Numbered from the stretch's first letter, positions 8,306-15,429 are shown. The stretch is DNA of 64,000 nucleotides from Paenibacillus sp. MAEPY2 (GCF_000499205.1 NZ_AWUK01000010.1:62001-126000); one strand, 5' to 3'. The notes: a model not told the origin generated them from the sequence alone. Program-made: numbers and translations.

Positions 8306-8462
8306 ACTGGATTTCTTAAAATTGAAAAGAACATTGAAATCTCCCTTTCCTGCACCACTACAGGAGCTATGCCCCCAACCAATAAAAGTACACGGCATGA
8401 AGTAGAGTAAGTATCCAGCGCCTTGTCATGTCACTATGACAGGTTTCCAAATACTCCTCCCC

Positions 8463-8496
8463 GAACCGTACGTACACGTCTCCGCGTTTACGGCTC
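8463..8496 (-). ncRNA. Group II intron domain V
   Basis: On the minus strand the 34 bases start GAGCCGTAAACGCG and end ACGTACGGTTC, giving the standard domain V stem with the catalytic AGC triad, an internal bulge and a GNRA-like GAGA cap region. Confidence 0.85.
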
Positions 8497-8502
8497 CATT
8501 TT

Positions 8503-9060
8503 TCAATCTAGCTTCCCGTTGTGTAAATCCAGATGGGAGCTTCTGCAAAGAGCGAGGGTTTTCCGCTTACGCTCAATCATTCGCTTTTCCCATCTTTTCT
8601 TTCCCTTCAAATCCTTGAGCTTTCTTACGTGATGCATTTGAAGGGACACGCCCTCCATTTCACACCATTCACATTTGCTGGATAGAAGGCGGTCATCGAG
8701 TTTTGTCCGATTATAGATATAATTCCTTTTGTAATCTGCAAGGAGATCCACTTTCGAATCGGACTCCTCCGATTGCCCCTTTTTAAAACCTGCACTATAG
8801 AAGAAGGCAACTTTCGACCCTTTTTTTGTGTCGTATCTGACTCCAAAATGACCGTTAATTCTAAACTCAGCGTTGATTTTCCTAACGCTAGTTTTATACT
8901 TATTGGCGAACGTCTTGTACATGCTGTATTCCATAATGTGCTTGAAGCTATCCAGCTTGTAATAGTTGTATATGCCTCTAAATTCGGCATTGTAAGCCAG
9001 TAGTATTTCTAGGTCATCATTTTGTAAGTCCTCAATGAATGGATTTCTGAGAGATGGAAC
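8503..9060 (-). pseudogene. Group II intron maturase, C-terminal fragment with HNH domain
   Basis: Fragment of an intron-encoded protein. The in-frame reading starts at about 9060 with PSLRNPFIEDLQNDD and passes through LLAYNAEFRGIYNYYKLDSF, the thumb/X (maturase) region, to an HNH endonuclease domain (CEWC, LQMHHVRKLKDLKGK, LALC). The full protein would be about 600 residues; only the last ~185 remain and there is no start with a ribosome site. The closing zinc motif normally reads CxxCH; here it is CRSSH, so one metal ligand is lost. Inactive by truncation and by motif decay. Confidence 0.85.
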
Positions 9061-9215
9061 TTGAATTCATTCAAATTGATTCAGAGAAAATGTTGCTGTG
9101 GAATTACTTCAAAAGCATTAATGATGACACTAATGTTGAAATGTTACTGCATTCATACTTCAAAGTGCTAAAGAGTGAGATGAAATCTGGTGACAATCAA
9201 AATAATAAGAAATAA
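9054..9215 (+). pseudogene. Short orphan 3' coding fragment
   Basis: A 53-codon open frame (begins MELEFIQIDSEKMLLWNYF, ends QNNKK) directly abuts the truncated edge of the group II intron and is followed by a good terminator (9219-9247). There is no ribosome site and an in-frame stop lies just upstream, so this is more likely the surviving 3' end of a gene cut by the intron junction than an intact small gene. Helical, acidic, unrecognised. Confidence 0.4.
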
Positions 9216-9218
9216 AGA

Positions 9219-9247
9219 AGCCACTCCATTTTTCTGGAGTGGCTTTG
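9219..9247 (+). terminator. Intrinsic terminator
   Basis: AGCCACTCCA/TGGAGTGGCT perfect 10-bp stem with a 6-nt T/C loop; only a short T tract follows. Confidence 0.7.
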
Positions 9248-9362
9248 TACTCGGCTATTATACGGTGAACGGTATAATAGCGATCGTGATAAAGCAAAGG
9301 GTCGAGTGTTAAATCAGCCGTATGGAGACTGTGCAAAGACTACATTGTAGCTTGAACGGCGG

Positions 9363-9815
9363 CTATTTTCTACCTAGTGTCTCCCAAATTCCATGGAGCC
9401 AGGAGTCGAACTCAGCATCTTTGTTGCCCTCGTAAGTATCATAAATATCGAGACGTGTCTTTTGCAATTTTTCCTTAAATTGCTCAAATGTGTGACCTTC
9501 AGGAAGGCTTTTTTTAATCCGTAGCAAAATTTTGTTAAGACCTTTAAACAGCTCACCTTTGTTTTTGGCAGGCATTTGTACATCTTCATCCAACTGCTTG
9601 AGCTTGAGATATGCGGCTTCGCGCACTTGAAACACTTGATCATTTTTCAAAACATAATGTAGCAACTGTATGGTAGGGACTGTATCCCAGTTTCCCAATT
9701 CGTTCACCGCATTCAGTCTGTCTCTCCAGCTTGCCGACCGATTAGCCGCTCGTTTGAGCTCTTCAAAGTTTTCCGGTAGTTCGTTAACTGTTCCAATATC
9801 ATGGTTGTTCGTCAA
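9363..9815 (-). CDS. HEAT-repeat-like protein
   Basis: 150-residue soluble helical protein. The central part WRDRLNAVNELGNW, TIQLLHYVLKNDQVFQVRE and AAYLKLKQL reads as one to two HEAT repeats of the type found in small scaffold or lyase-like proteins of Bacilli. The C-terminal half is charged and helical (LNKILLRIKKSLPEGHTFEQ). The start is TTG at 9815, supported by AAGGAG 8 nt upstream on the minus strand; no better ATG exists. It lies in the rlmH-anchored insertion, divergent from the pyrH paralog. A role in binding a protein partner is plausible, but no function can be given. Confidence 0.75.
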   Translation of the reverse strand: MTNNHDIGTVNELPENFEELKRAANRSASWRDRLNAVNELGNWDTVPTIQLLHYVLKNDQVFQVREAAYLKLKQLDEDVQMPAKNKGELFKGLNKILLRIKKSLPEGHTFEQFKEKLQKTRLDIYDTYEGNKDAEFDSWLHGIWETLGRK

Positions 9816-10029
9816 AGTTCAATCTCCTTAATCATCGCCATCTCGGCAGAATGATGAATGTTAATCAGGTGAACACCATTATAGCACGAACCTGGCTAAA
9901 CTACTTCATTAAAGCCGATTGGTTAGCTTAAAAATCACATTGACCAATTTATGTTAGGCCGCTTGTTTTTGTATGTTAATCACAAGGGTGGCTTCTTTTT
10001 CATCAATAATAGGCTGTAGGTTACGGTAA

Positions 10030-10065
10030 TTGCAATTTACCTTCACGTAATGTAAAATTACGTGA
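10030..10065 (+). promoter_or_regulatory. pyrH-paralog promoter with palindromic operator on the -10
   Basis: Promoter TTGCAA (10030-10035), 17-bp spacer, TAAAAT (10053-10058). A perfect inverted repeat TCACGTAAT-N5-ATTACGTGA (10043-10065) is centred on the -10 box, the expected place for a repressor to block RNA polymerase. The cognate repressor is not identified. Confidence 0.6.
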
Positions 10066-10091
10066 TGGAAAAAACATGAAGGAGTGGGAGT

Positions 10092-10181
10092 ATGAGGTGG
10101 AAACGAAAGACTTACATTCAGTCGACTTGCGTAATTTCATATTTCCATTCCATTAGGACACTAAAGCATTTATTGCTTTAG
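10092..10181 (+). CDS. 29-residue leader ORF ahead of the pyrH paralog
   Basis: Short ORF with a very strong ribosome site (AAGGAGTGGGAG, 10079-10090). It encodes a basic, aromatic peptide beginning MRWKRKTYIQSTCVISYFHS. Its stop codon lies inside the 3' arm of the terminator hairpin at 10159-10188, so a ribosome translating or stalled in it would prevent that hairpin from forming. This is the layout of attenuation leaders of ribosome-targeting-drug resistance genes and amino-acid operons. No run of a single amino acid points to a specific signal. That it is translated is an inference from the ribosome site and the overlap. Confidence 0.55.
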   Translation: MRWKRKTYIQSTCVISYFHSIRTLKHLLL

Positions 10182-10188
10182 TGTTTTT
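10159..10188 (+). terminator. Leader terminator/attenuator before the pyrH paralog
   Basis: Perfect 10-bp stem CACTAAAGCA/TGCTTTAGTG, 5-nt loop, then five T. It lies between the promoter and the start codon, only about 20 nt before the TTG start, so it can act as an on/off switch. Confidence 0.75.
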
Positions 10189-10208
10189 ATTTTATGGGGG
10201 TGTAATAA

Positions 10209-10946
10209 TTGTCAAGGTACAAAAGGATTCTCGTTAAGCTAAGTGGTGGAGCAGTAGCAGGAAACTCTGAATTTGGTTTTGAGCCAGAAAGGTTAGACCA
10301 TATTGCGGATGAAATTATGTCAGTAGTAAACTTAGGCGTTGAAGTATCGTTAGTTATAGGTGGGGGTAACATTTTCAGAGGTAATATGGCGGAAAGCTGG
10401 GGGATAGAAAGGGCAGAAGCTGATAACATTGGGACGCTTGCGACTGTAGTAAATAGTTTAATGCTTCGTGGAGTTCTTAAAGCCAAGACCAAAAAGGAAG
10501 TACGAGTAATGACGGCAATACCTATTACTTCAGTTGCAGAACCATACATCCGTCTAAGAGCAATCCACCATCTAGAAAAAGGCTATATTGTAATTTTTGC
10601 AGGGGGGAACGGTCAACCTTACGTTACAACAGACTATCCTTCAGTACAAAGAGCCATCGAGGTTAATTGTGACGCTTTATTAGTTGCAAAGCAAGGTGTT
10701 GATGGTGTTCTTAATGCAGACCCTAAATTTGATAAAGATGCAAGGAAATTTCGTTCGCTTCATTACAACGACGTTTTAAAACACAACTTAAAGGTAATGG
10801 ACCAATCAGCTTTCATTTTAGCAAGAGACTACAATCTGCCAATGCATTTGTTTAACTTCGATAAACCAGGCTCGATGAAAGAAATTTGTGAAGGTAAGAA
10901 TAACGGTACGATAATTAGTGGCGAATCAGTTTTAGAGTTGGAATGA
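10209..10946 (+). CDS. Diverged UMP kinase paralog (PyrH-like)
   Basis: Amino-acid-kinase-fold enzyme of the bacterial UMP kinase family (UMP + ATP to UDP + ADP), 245 residues, near the normal ~240. Recognisable blocks are ILVKLSGG, VVNLGVEVSLVIGGGNIFRG, AEPYIRLRAIHHLEKG, VDGVLNADPKFD, LKVMDQSAFILARDYNLP and FNFDKPGSM. Several otherwise near-invariant positions differ: KLSGEAL reads KLSGGAV, the UMP loop TGNPFFTTD reads NGQPYVTTD, and ATKVDGVYDADP reads AKQGVDGVLNADP. The start is TTG at 10209 after GGGGGTG. The housekeeping pyrH normally lies between tsf and frr, so this is probably an extra copy carried by the insertion. Altered substrate or inhibitor response is inference. Confidence 0.88.
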   Translation: MSRYKRILVKLSGGAVAGNSEFGFEPERLDHIADEIMSVVNLGVEVSLVIGGGNIFRGNMAESWGIERAEADNIGTLATVVNSLMLRGVLKAKTKKEVRVMTAIPITSVAEPYIRLRAIHHLEKGYIVIFAGGNGQPYVTTDYPSVQRAIEVNCDALLVAKQGVDGVLNADPKFDKDARKFRSLHYNDVLKHNLKVMDQSAFILARDYNLPMHLFNFDKPGSMKEICEGKNNGTIISGESVLELE

Positions 10947-11019
10947 AATATGTTAGAAATACTACTGATATGTATATCTTGTGGTCAAACTGTACTTTGT
11001 GCTTAGATACATCACGGGG

Positions 11020-11042
11020 AACCGTATCATAAATAGGGCGAA
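11020..11042 (+). repeat. attR-like site, copy of the rlmH 3' end
   Basis: Repeats 22 of 23 bases of 7341-7363; the core is TATCATAAATAGGGCGAA. Read in the rlmH frame the bases here encode G-E-P-Y-H-K-stop instead of N-E-P-Y-H-K-stop, so this copy probably arrived with foreign DNA. The stretch between the two sites (about 3.68 kb) is read as one integrated unit. Confidence 0.75.
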
Positions 11043-11047
11043 CAATT

Positions 11048-11194
11048 TTATTGCGATTTCACTAATAGGTTTGGCTCTGCCCAACTTAAAATATCCACGA
11101 CAGTAGCTTCATCTCTTCTGTACAATGAGGAAGTTAATCTGAAAGAAAAAAGCTCAGTACCTTTTTTGGCTACAGGGATAATGGTCACAGGCAT
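11048..11194 (-). CDS. Possible 48-residue protein or gene remnant
   Basis: Open frame beginning MPVTIIPVAKKGTELFSFRL and ending AEPNLLVKSQ, stopping just inside the attachment-site copy. CGAAGG lies about 7 nt before the ATG. Composition is protein-like, but the frame also stays open upstream, so this may be the 3' end of a longer lost gene. Divergent from the tetR-type gene. No family recognised. Confidence 0.35.
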   Translation of the reverse strand: MPVTIIPVAKKGTELFSFRLTSSLYRRDEATVVDILSWAEPNLLVKSQ

Positions 11195-11207
11195 ACAACC
11201 TTCGTCA

Positions 11208-11236
11208 TGGACATACGCATATAGCACTGCTATAAT
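11208..11236 (+). promoter_or_regulatory. tetR-type promoter with operator
   Basis: TGGACA (11208-11213), 17-bp spacer, TATAAT (11231-11236). The palindrome TATAGCACTGCTATA (11220-11234) covers the spacer and -10 and is the same sequence found in the promoter at 12148-12209, so the TetR protein probably represses itself. The predicted transcript start falls on the ATG at 11243. Confidence 0.8.
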
Positions 11237-11242
11237 GGACGT

Positions 11243-11818
11243 ATGAACACATATGACAAAATATTGGCAGCAGCTCTTAAGGTACTCGAAGAGGAGGGTG
11301 GAGCCCAATTTACGACGCGAGCCGTAACTGCGATCGCGCAAGTAACGGCTCCTACACTCTACCACCATTTCGGCAATGCCGATGGACTCCTGAGTGCAGC
11401 TATAGTGGAAGCGTTCAAACAGTTATTTGAAAGCAAGATTGCCGCAGTGGAGTCCATCATTCCAGAGATGGCTCTTCGTCAAGGATGGGATGACTATGTC
11501 CGCTTCGCGGCAGCCCGTCCTCGGATTTATGCGGCGATGATGGGGCGGTTGCTCGAGGGCGCCCATATCGAGGCGGCAGATCATTCGTACCAAGCACTAG
11601 TGCAAAATGTTCAGAGAGTCGCTGCCGAAGGCAAATTGGCTGTGTCAGCCGAAGCTGCGGCAGATCTGGTCTGGGCTTCCGCCAATACGGCCTCTTGGCT
11701 GTACGTGACGGCTCAGATTCGTAAAGCCCCCCCACCCCAATCCGACGTCGTTGATCTCATTCGGGAAAGCGTAATGCAGATCATTTTGATCCAAAGGCCG
11801 GACGCCGATTCAAAATGA
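11243..11818 (+). CDS. TetR/AcrR family repressor
   Basis: 191-residue TetR regulator. The N-terminal helix-turn-helix spans about residues 5-50 (ILAAALKVLEEEGGAQFTTR, TAPTLYHHFGNADGLL); the rest is a helical ligand-binding domain of TetR_C type. It precedes an SDR enzyme on the same strand, and the identical 15-bp palindrome occurs once in its own promoter and three times in the SDR promoter. So the target and autoregulation are well supported. There is no ribosome site before the ATG and the predicted transcript starts at or within a base of it, which suggests a leaderless mRNA. A terminator follows. Confidence 0.9.
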   Translation: MNTYDKILAAALKVLEEEGGAQFTTRAVTAIAQVTAPTLYHHFGNADGLLSAAIVEAFKQLFESKIAAVESIIPEMALRQGWDDYVRFAAARPRIYAAMMGRLLEGAHIEAADHSYQALVQNVQRVAAEGKLAVSAEAAADLVWASANTASWLYVTAQIRKAPPPQSDVVDLIRESVMQIILIQRPDADSK

Positions 11819-11879
11819 GGGATTCGATGACAGAGCCTGGAGACTTTAGGCAAAGCCCTAATTTAAGAGACGTATAAGA

Positions 11880-11927
11880 AAGATCGCCTATCCAACCTGG
11901 ACCTCCAGGAGGATGGCGATCTTTTTT
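11880..11927 (+). terminator. Terminator of the tetR-type gene
   Basis: AAGATCGCC/GGCGATCTT-type arms with an inner ATCC/GGAT pairing and six T. Confidence 0.8.
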
Positions 11928-12147
11928 ATGTTTGGAGGATGCGAGCATTAGTTTTCTTGGATTTGTGCCAAGTATTTGGAGAACTGTGGCAGTCTTGGCA
12001 CGAAGAGGCTGACCCCCATTTCCATAAGTTCAACGCAACGATAAATCTCAACCCCTCCCGCCATGGTACTTCGTGAGCGCCGAGTGCATCACGCAACGCC
12101 CGCCAAAACGATGTTCGGGCCACAGGACAACACTTTGAAAAAAAATG

Positions 12148-12209
12148 TATAGCACTGCTATAGACAGCTATATATAGCGGTGCTACAATAACCGTATAGC
12201 AGTGCTATA
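12148..12209 (+). promoter_or_regulatory. Three TetR operators over the SDR promoter
   Basis: Palindromes TATAGCACTGCTATA (12148-12162), TATAGCGGTGCTACA (12173-12187) and TATAGCAGTGCTATA (12195-12209), spaced 25 and 22 bp, i.e. two helical turns apart. The promoter TAGACA (12161-12166)-17 bp-TACAAT (12184-12189) is covered by the sites: one on the -35, one on the -10 and one over +1. Confidence 0.85.
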
Positions 12210-12246
12210 CCGTGATCCATATCTTATCAAACCTAGGAGGGTTACT

Positions 12247-13098
12247 ATGTCATTCAAAACTCAAGAACTGGTCATAGTCACAGGTACGTCCAGCGGCATC
12301 GGTAGGGCTACCGCGGAGCAGCTGGCCGCTGCAGGATTTCACGTTTTGGCGGGGGTTCGCCGTCAGGAAGATGCCGACAAAATTAAACAAAAAAATATCG
12401 AACCGGTGATTCTCGATGTTACCAATATCGACACACTAAAGGCGCTGGCCGAACGGGTGGAGAAAGATCCGCTTGGTCGCCCTTTGCGGGCAGTGGTCAA
12501 CAATGCCGGCATCGCCGTTAATGCACCTCTTGAGATGGTTCCGCTCGATGAATTTCGCCGCCAGATCGAAGTCAGCGTGATCGGACAGGTCGCGGTTATT
12601 CAGGCGCTCACACCGGCCTTGCTGAACAGCGGCGGACGCGTAGTTAATATTGGTTCGCTTGGCGGCAAGGTCTCCATGCCTGGTTTCGGGATATATTCGG
12701 CAGCAAAGTTTGCCATGGAAGCAATCAATGACAGTCTCCGGAGGGAGATGTCTTCGTTTGGCCTCAAGGTGATCATGATCACTCCGGGTGGTGTCAGCAC
12801 TGGTCTGTCGGAGCAAGGGATTACGACAGCGGAGCGGCTGGCCAAGTTGATGACGCCGGACCAGCACCGTCGCCATGATCGTCTTTTTGACGCCGTGAAG
12901 GCTCAAGCTGAAACGTGGGCAAAGGACGGTATACGCCCCGAGAAAGTGGCAGCAGTGGTTTCACGAGCAATCCACGTAAGTAAGCCGCGCACCCGCTATA
13001 CGGTCGGTCGCGATTCGGCACTGCTGACCCGACTGGTCCGTATTCTCCCAGACAAACTCCTCGATCGGATGCTCCGCAGCCAGATGAAACTGCAGTAA
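12247..13098 (+). CDS. SDR family NAD(P)-dependent oxidoreductase
   Basis: Classical short-chain dehydrogenase/reductase of 283 residues. It shows the cofactor motif TGTSSGIG (about 12-19), NNAG, the catalytic Ser in NIGSLGG and the YSAAK pair (YxxxK), followed by a C-terminal extension with TRYTVGRDSALL as in AtuE/short-chain reductases acting on bulky substrates. The start is ATG 12247, 6 nt after AGGAGG. A longer in-frame start at 12202 is ruled out because it lies inside the operator. It is the likely target of the TetR repressor just upstream and begins a run of redox genes. Confidence 0.92.
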   Translation: MSFKTQELVIVTGTSSGIGRATAEQLAAAGFHVLAGVRRQEDADKIKQKNIEPVILDVTNIDTLKALAERVEKDPLGRPLRAVVNNAGIAVNAPLEMVPLDEFRRQIEVSVIGQVAVIQALTPALLNSGGRVVNIGSLGGKVSMPGFGIYSAAKFAMEAINDSLRREMSSFGLKVIMITPGGVSTGLSEQGITTAERLAKLMTPDQHRRHDRLFDAVKAQAETWAKDGIRPEKVAAVVSRAIHVSKPRTRYTVGRDSALLTRLVRILPDKLLDRMLRSQMKLQ

Positions 13099-13151
13099 CG
13101 GGCAGTTTCACGAATCCTCTTGGACAGAAAGCTAAAATGGGGGAATGAAAT

Positions 13152-14243
13152 ATGCCACAAAACAAGTTTGAACATGCCATTATTGTAGGTGGATCTTTAG
13201 GTGGTCTAATGATGGGGCTTGCGTTATCTCGTTCTGGTTATACAGTTACCATTCTTGAACGTGCAGATTCATCATTAAGAAATGGTGCTTTTATTCGTTT
13301 ACAAACAAAGCCTTATCGTAATAGTGAGATTGAACGAGAATTAAGACACTTGGCATCCAATGGTAACAACAATGTTGAAGCCTGGTCAGCCATTCAAGAA
13401 CGTTTGCGCAATGCGGTCGCTAAAGAACCTGGTATTACCCTTCAGCACCATACACGAATTGTTAGTATTGGGCAAAATGAATCATCTGCTTGGGCTACCA
13501 GTGAAAAGGAGCAGACGTTTAAAGGTGACTTTTTGATTGGCGCAGATGGATATCGCAGTATTGTCCGCCGTTATTTAAGCCCTGACAGACCATTTGCAGA
13601 TTATGCTGGCTATCTGGTTTGGGTAGGGAAGGTGGACGAAGAACTGCTGCCAAAGAAAGACTGGAAAAAACGGCAACTTTCGAGTGCTTATTTTAACAAT
13701 AGTGCTGCCGGTACATTGACAACTGCGGTGATGCCAGGGGTAGAGGGGGGGACCAATCCTGGCCAGCGATGGATAGGCTTTTGCTGGTTTGATCATTCGC
13801 ATAATCAATTGCTGTCTGAATTAGGCGTGTTAAAGGACGGGATTGCCCAGCATTCCTTATACGGTGAAGCTATTCCGGATTCGCTACTGGAAGAACTATC
13901 ACAAACCAGCCAAGCCAATTGGAGCAAAGAAGATGATGCAATTCTGCAAATCGCGATTAAGGATCGCAGTTTAATCGGGGCACCTGTTAATGAATACATC
14001 CCTAATATATTGTCAAAAGGAAGAATAGCCATGATCGGCGACGCAGCTCATACCATGTCGCCAATGACTGGCGCAGGCTTTAATGACTCACTTGACGATA
14101 CGGTTGCCATTATGGACTCCATTAAACGGTATCCGAATTCGATAACAAAAGCTTTGGGTGAATACCAAACACGTCGTTTAGATGTGGTTCGTCAAGATGT
14201 TCTTGCGGGCCAAGGCTTTAATCGTTCTTTTGGACGATTATAA
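13152..14243 (+). CDS. FAD-dependent aromatic monooxygenase
   Basis: 363-residue group A flavin monooxygenase of the p-hydroxybenzoate hydroxylase type, which hydroxylates organic substrates with NAD(P)H and O2. Motifs in order: the dinucleotide fold IIVGGSLGGLMMG (about 9-21), the DG motif FLIGADGYRS (about 127), and the GD motif IGDAAHTMSPMTGAGFND (about 294-311). AATGGGGGAATG provides the ribosome site. It lies 53 nt after the SDR, so it is probably cotranscribed from the TetR-controlled promoter. Similar enzymes modify aromatic antibiotics or pollutants; the substrate cannot be told from sequence. Confidence 0.88.
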   Translation: MPQNKFEHAIIVGGSLGGLMMGLALSRSGYTVTILERADSSLRNGAFIRLQTKPYRNSEIERELRHLASNGNNNVEAWSAIQERLRNAVAKEPGITLQHHTRIVSIGQNESSAWATSEKEQTFKGDFLIGADGYRSIVRRYLSPDRPFADYAGYLVWVGKVDEELLPKKDWKKRQLSSAYFNNSAAGTLTTAVMPGVEGGTNPGQRWIGFCWFDHSHNQLLSELGVLKDGIAQHSLYGEAIPDSLLEELSQTSQANWSKEDDAILQIAIKDRSLIGAPVNEYIPNILSKGRIAMIGDAAHTMSPMTGAGFNDSLDDTVAIMDSIKRYPNSITKALGEYQTRRLDVVRQDVLAGQGFNRSFGRL

Positions 14244-14361
14244 CAGCATTAAACTAAGCCATTGATACACTGGCATTTCAAGCATAAACGGGGAATTCCC
14301 CCATTTGAGAAAACGGTAAAGTAAAAAAATACGAAGTATTTATAAATTAGGAGGAATTAGC

Positions 14362-14685
14362 ATGAACGATACAAAGAACCGTTACGTTACTGTACTCTGG
14401 GAGGCGAGAGCTAAGGCAGGGAGAGAAGCCGAGATGAAGGCATTCATGACGGCTGCTGTCACCCCGTCGCGCAACGACCTGGGCAACATTGACTACGAGG
14501 CTCACGAGGTAGAAGGCCAGCCTGGCACATTCATCATCTACGAACGCTGGGAAAACCAGGATGCTCTCGATCGGCACCTGAACGCCCCCCGGATGCAGGA
14601 ACTGGTACCCCAGCTCTTAGAATTGATGGAGGGATCCATTGAGGAAGGGATTCGACTCCTGAAGCCGTTTCGCCCAGCGCAGTAA
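14362..14685 (+). CDS. Antibiotic biosynthesis monooxygenase (ABM) domain protein
   Basis: 107-residue single-domain ABM (YgiN-like) protein: a dimeric ferredoxin-like fold that often oxidises quinols or aromatic intermediates without a cofactor. The pattern VTVLWEARAKAGREAEMKAF, GNIDYEAHEVEGQPGTFIIY, ERWENQDALDRHLNAPRMQE is characteristic. The ribosome site TAGGAGGA is ideal. It follows the flavin monooxygenase by about 120 nt in the same orientation, in line with a role in handling its quinone-type product (inference). Confidence 0.9.
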   Translation: MNDTKNRYVTVLWEARAKAGREAEMKAFMTAAVTPSRNDLGNIDYEAHEVEGQPGTFIIYERWENQDALDRHLNAPRMQELVPQLLELMEGSIEEGIRLLKPFRPAQ

Positions 14686-14780
14686 AATGCAACACCGAGC
14701 GGAACTCATTATGTTCTGTCCGGAAAGCGTGAGAGATATTTTCGTGAGCGGTTAAAGACTTTAGTGGAGGAGGTAAAACA

Positions 14781-15113
14781 TTGGCAACGATCGATGATTT
14801 TGCAGCACTAGATATCCGTGTTGGAACGATTAAGGAAGCGGAGTTTTTTGAAGAAGCAAAAGTCCCTGCGATAAAGCTTAAGATTGATTTTGGACCGGAG
14901 ATCGGGATGAAATCCTCAAGTGCACAAATAACTAAGCGTTACAAGGTTGATGAAATTGTAGGAAAACAAATTATAGGAATCGTCAATTTTCCTCCTCGGC
15001 GCATTGCGGGATTCAAATCGGAAGTATTAGTTTTGGGAGGAGTCCCGGAAAAAGGAGATGTTATTCTATTAAAGCCGGATACTGAAATACCTAATGGTAC
15101 TCCTATTGCGTAA
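14781..15113 (+). CDS. csaA: CsaA-type tRNA-binding protein
   Basis: 110-residue OB-fold protein of the CsaA family, described in Bacillus as a secretion-related chaperone and related to the tRNA-binding C-domain of methionyl-tRNA synthetase. Motifs: FAALDIRVGTIKEAEFFEEA, KIDFGPEIGMKSSSAQITK, GKQIIGIVNFPPRRIAGFKS, VLVLGGVPEKGDVILLKPD. The start is TTG at 14781, set by GGAGGAGG 9 nt upstream. Full length. Its place among redox genes is odd; it may simply be a passenger in the island. Confidence 0.92.
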   Translation: MATIDDFAALDIRVGTIKEAEFFEEAKVPAIKLKIDFGPEIGMKSSSAQITKRYKVDEIVGKQIIGIVNFPPRRIAGFKSEVLVLGGVPEKGDVILLKPDTEIPNGTPIA

Positions 15114-15429
15114 AAATAAGACTCTAAAAGCGGCTCAACCTTAAAATCAGTGCCCAAGCTTTTGTTTGGACTTGTTCGCTCATCTCCGGCATAGGATTTC
15201 CTTTCAAAGGGCAGGGAGATGGCGTACGGTTCGCATCCCATTTGTTCCTTTGCGATTTTGCCGATAAGCGACCGGAACGGCTTCGATATGAAATTCTTCA
15301 CAAACAGAATCTGGTTCACTTGTAGCTCTGGTATGTTGAGAATTTCGTTGAATGTATGAACCTCACTCTCCAATTCCATAATAGAAGCATGCATGCAAAT
15401 TCAAAGCATGTCTTAACAGGAGGGTGATT
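15114..15429. other. Intergenic with an antisense open frame
   Basis: A minus-strand open frame (start 15394, running into the 3' end of csaA at 14939) has protein-like text in its first ~90 codons (EVHTFNEILNIPELQVNQIL, SKPFRSLIGKIAKEQMGCEP) but no ribosome site and a C-terminal half that is merely antisense to csaA. I read it as a 5' remnant of a lost gene at best. The right end holds the AGGAGG of the next gene. Confidence 0.35.

Larger units (their letters stand above)
8420..9060 (-). mobile_element. 5'-truncated bacterial group II intron
   Basis: Minus-strand remnant that keeps the 3' part of a group II intron: the C-terminal third of the reverse transcriptase/maturase, then a canonical 34-nt domain V (8463-8496), then a domain VI hairpin (about 8420-8444) with a candidate bulged A. 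The 5' RNA domains and the reverse transcriptase catalytic core are absent; homology stops abruptly at about 9060. The element can therefore not be autonomous. Confidence 0.85.

Noticed and set aside
14939..15394. 151-codon minus-strand frame overlapping csaA
   Set aside because: Half of it is antisense to csaA and it lacks a ribosome site. At most the right part is a gene relic; kept only as a note on the intergenic region.
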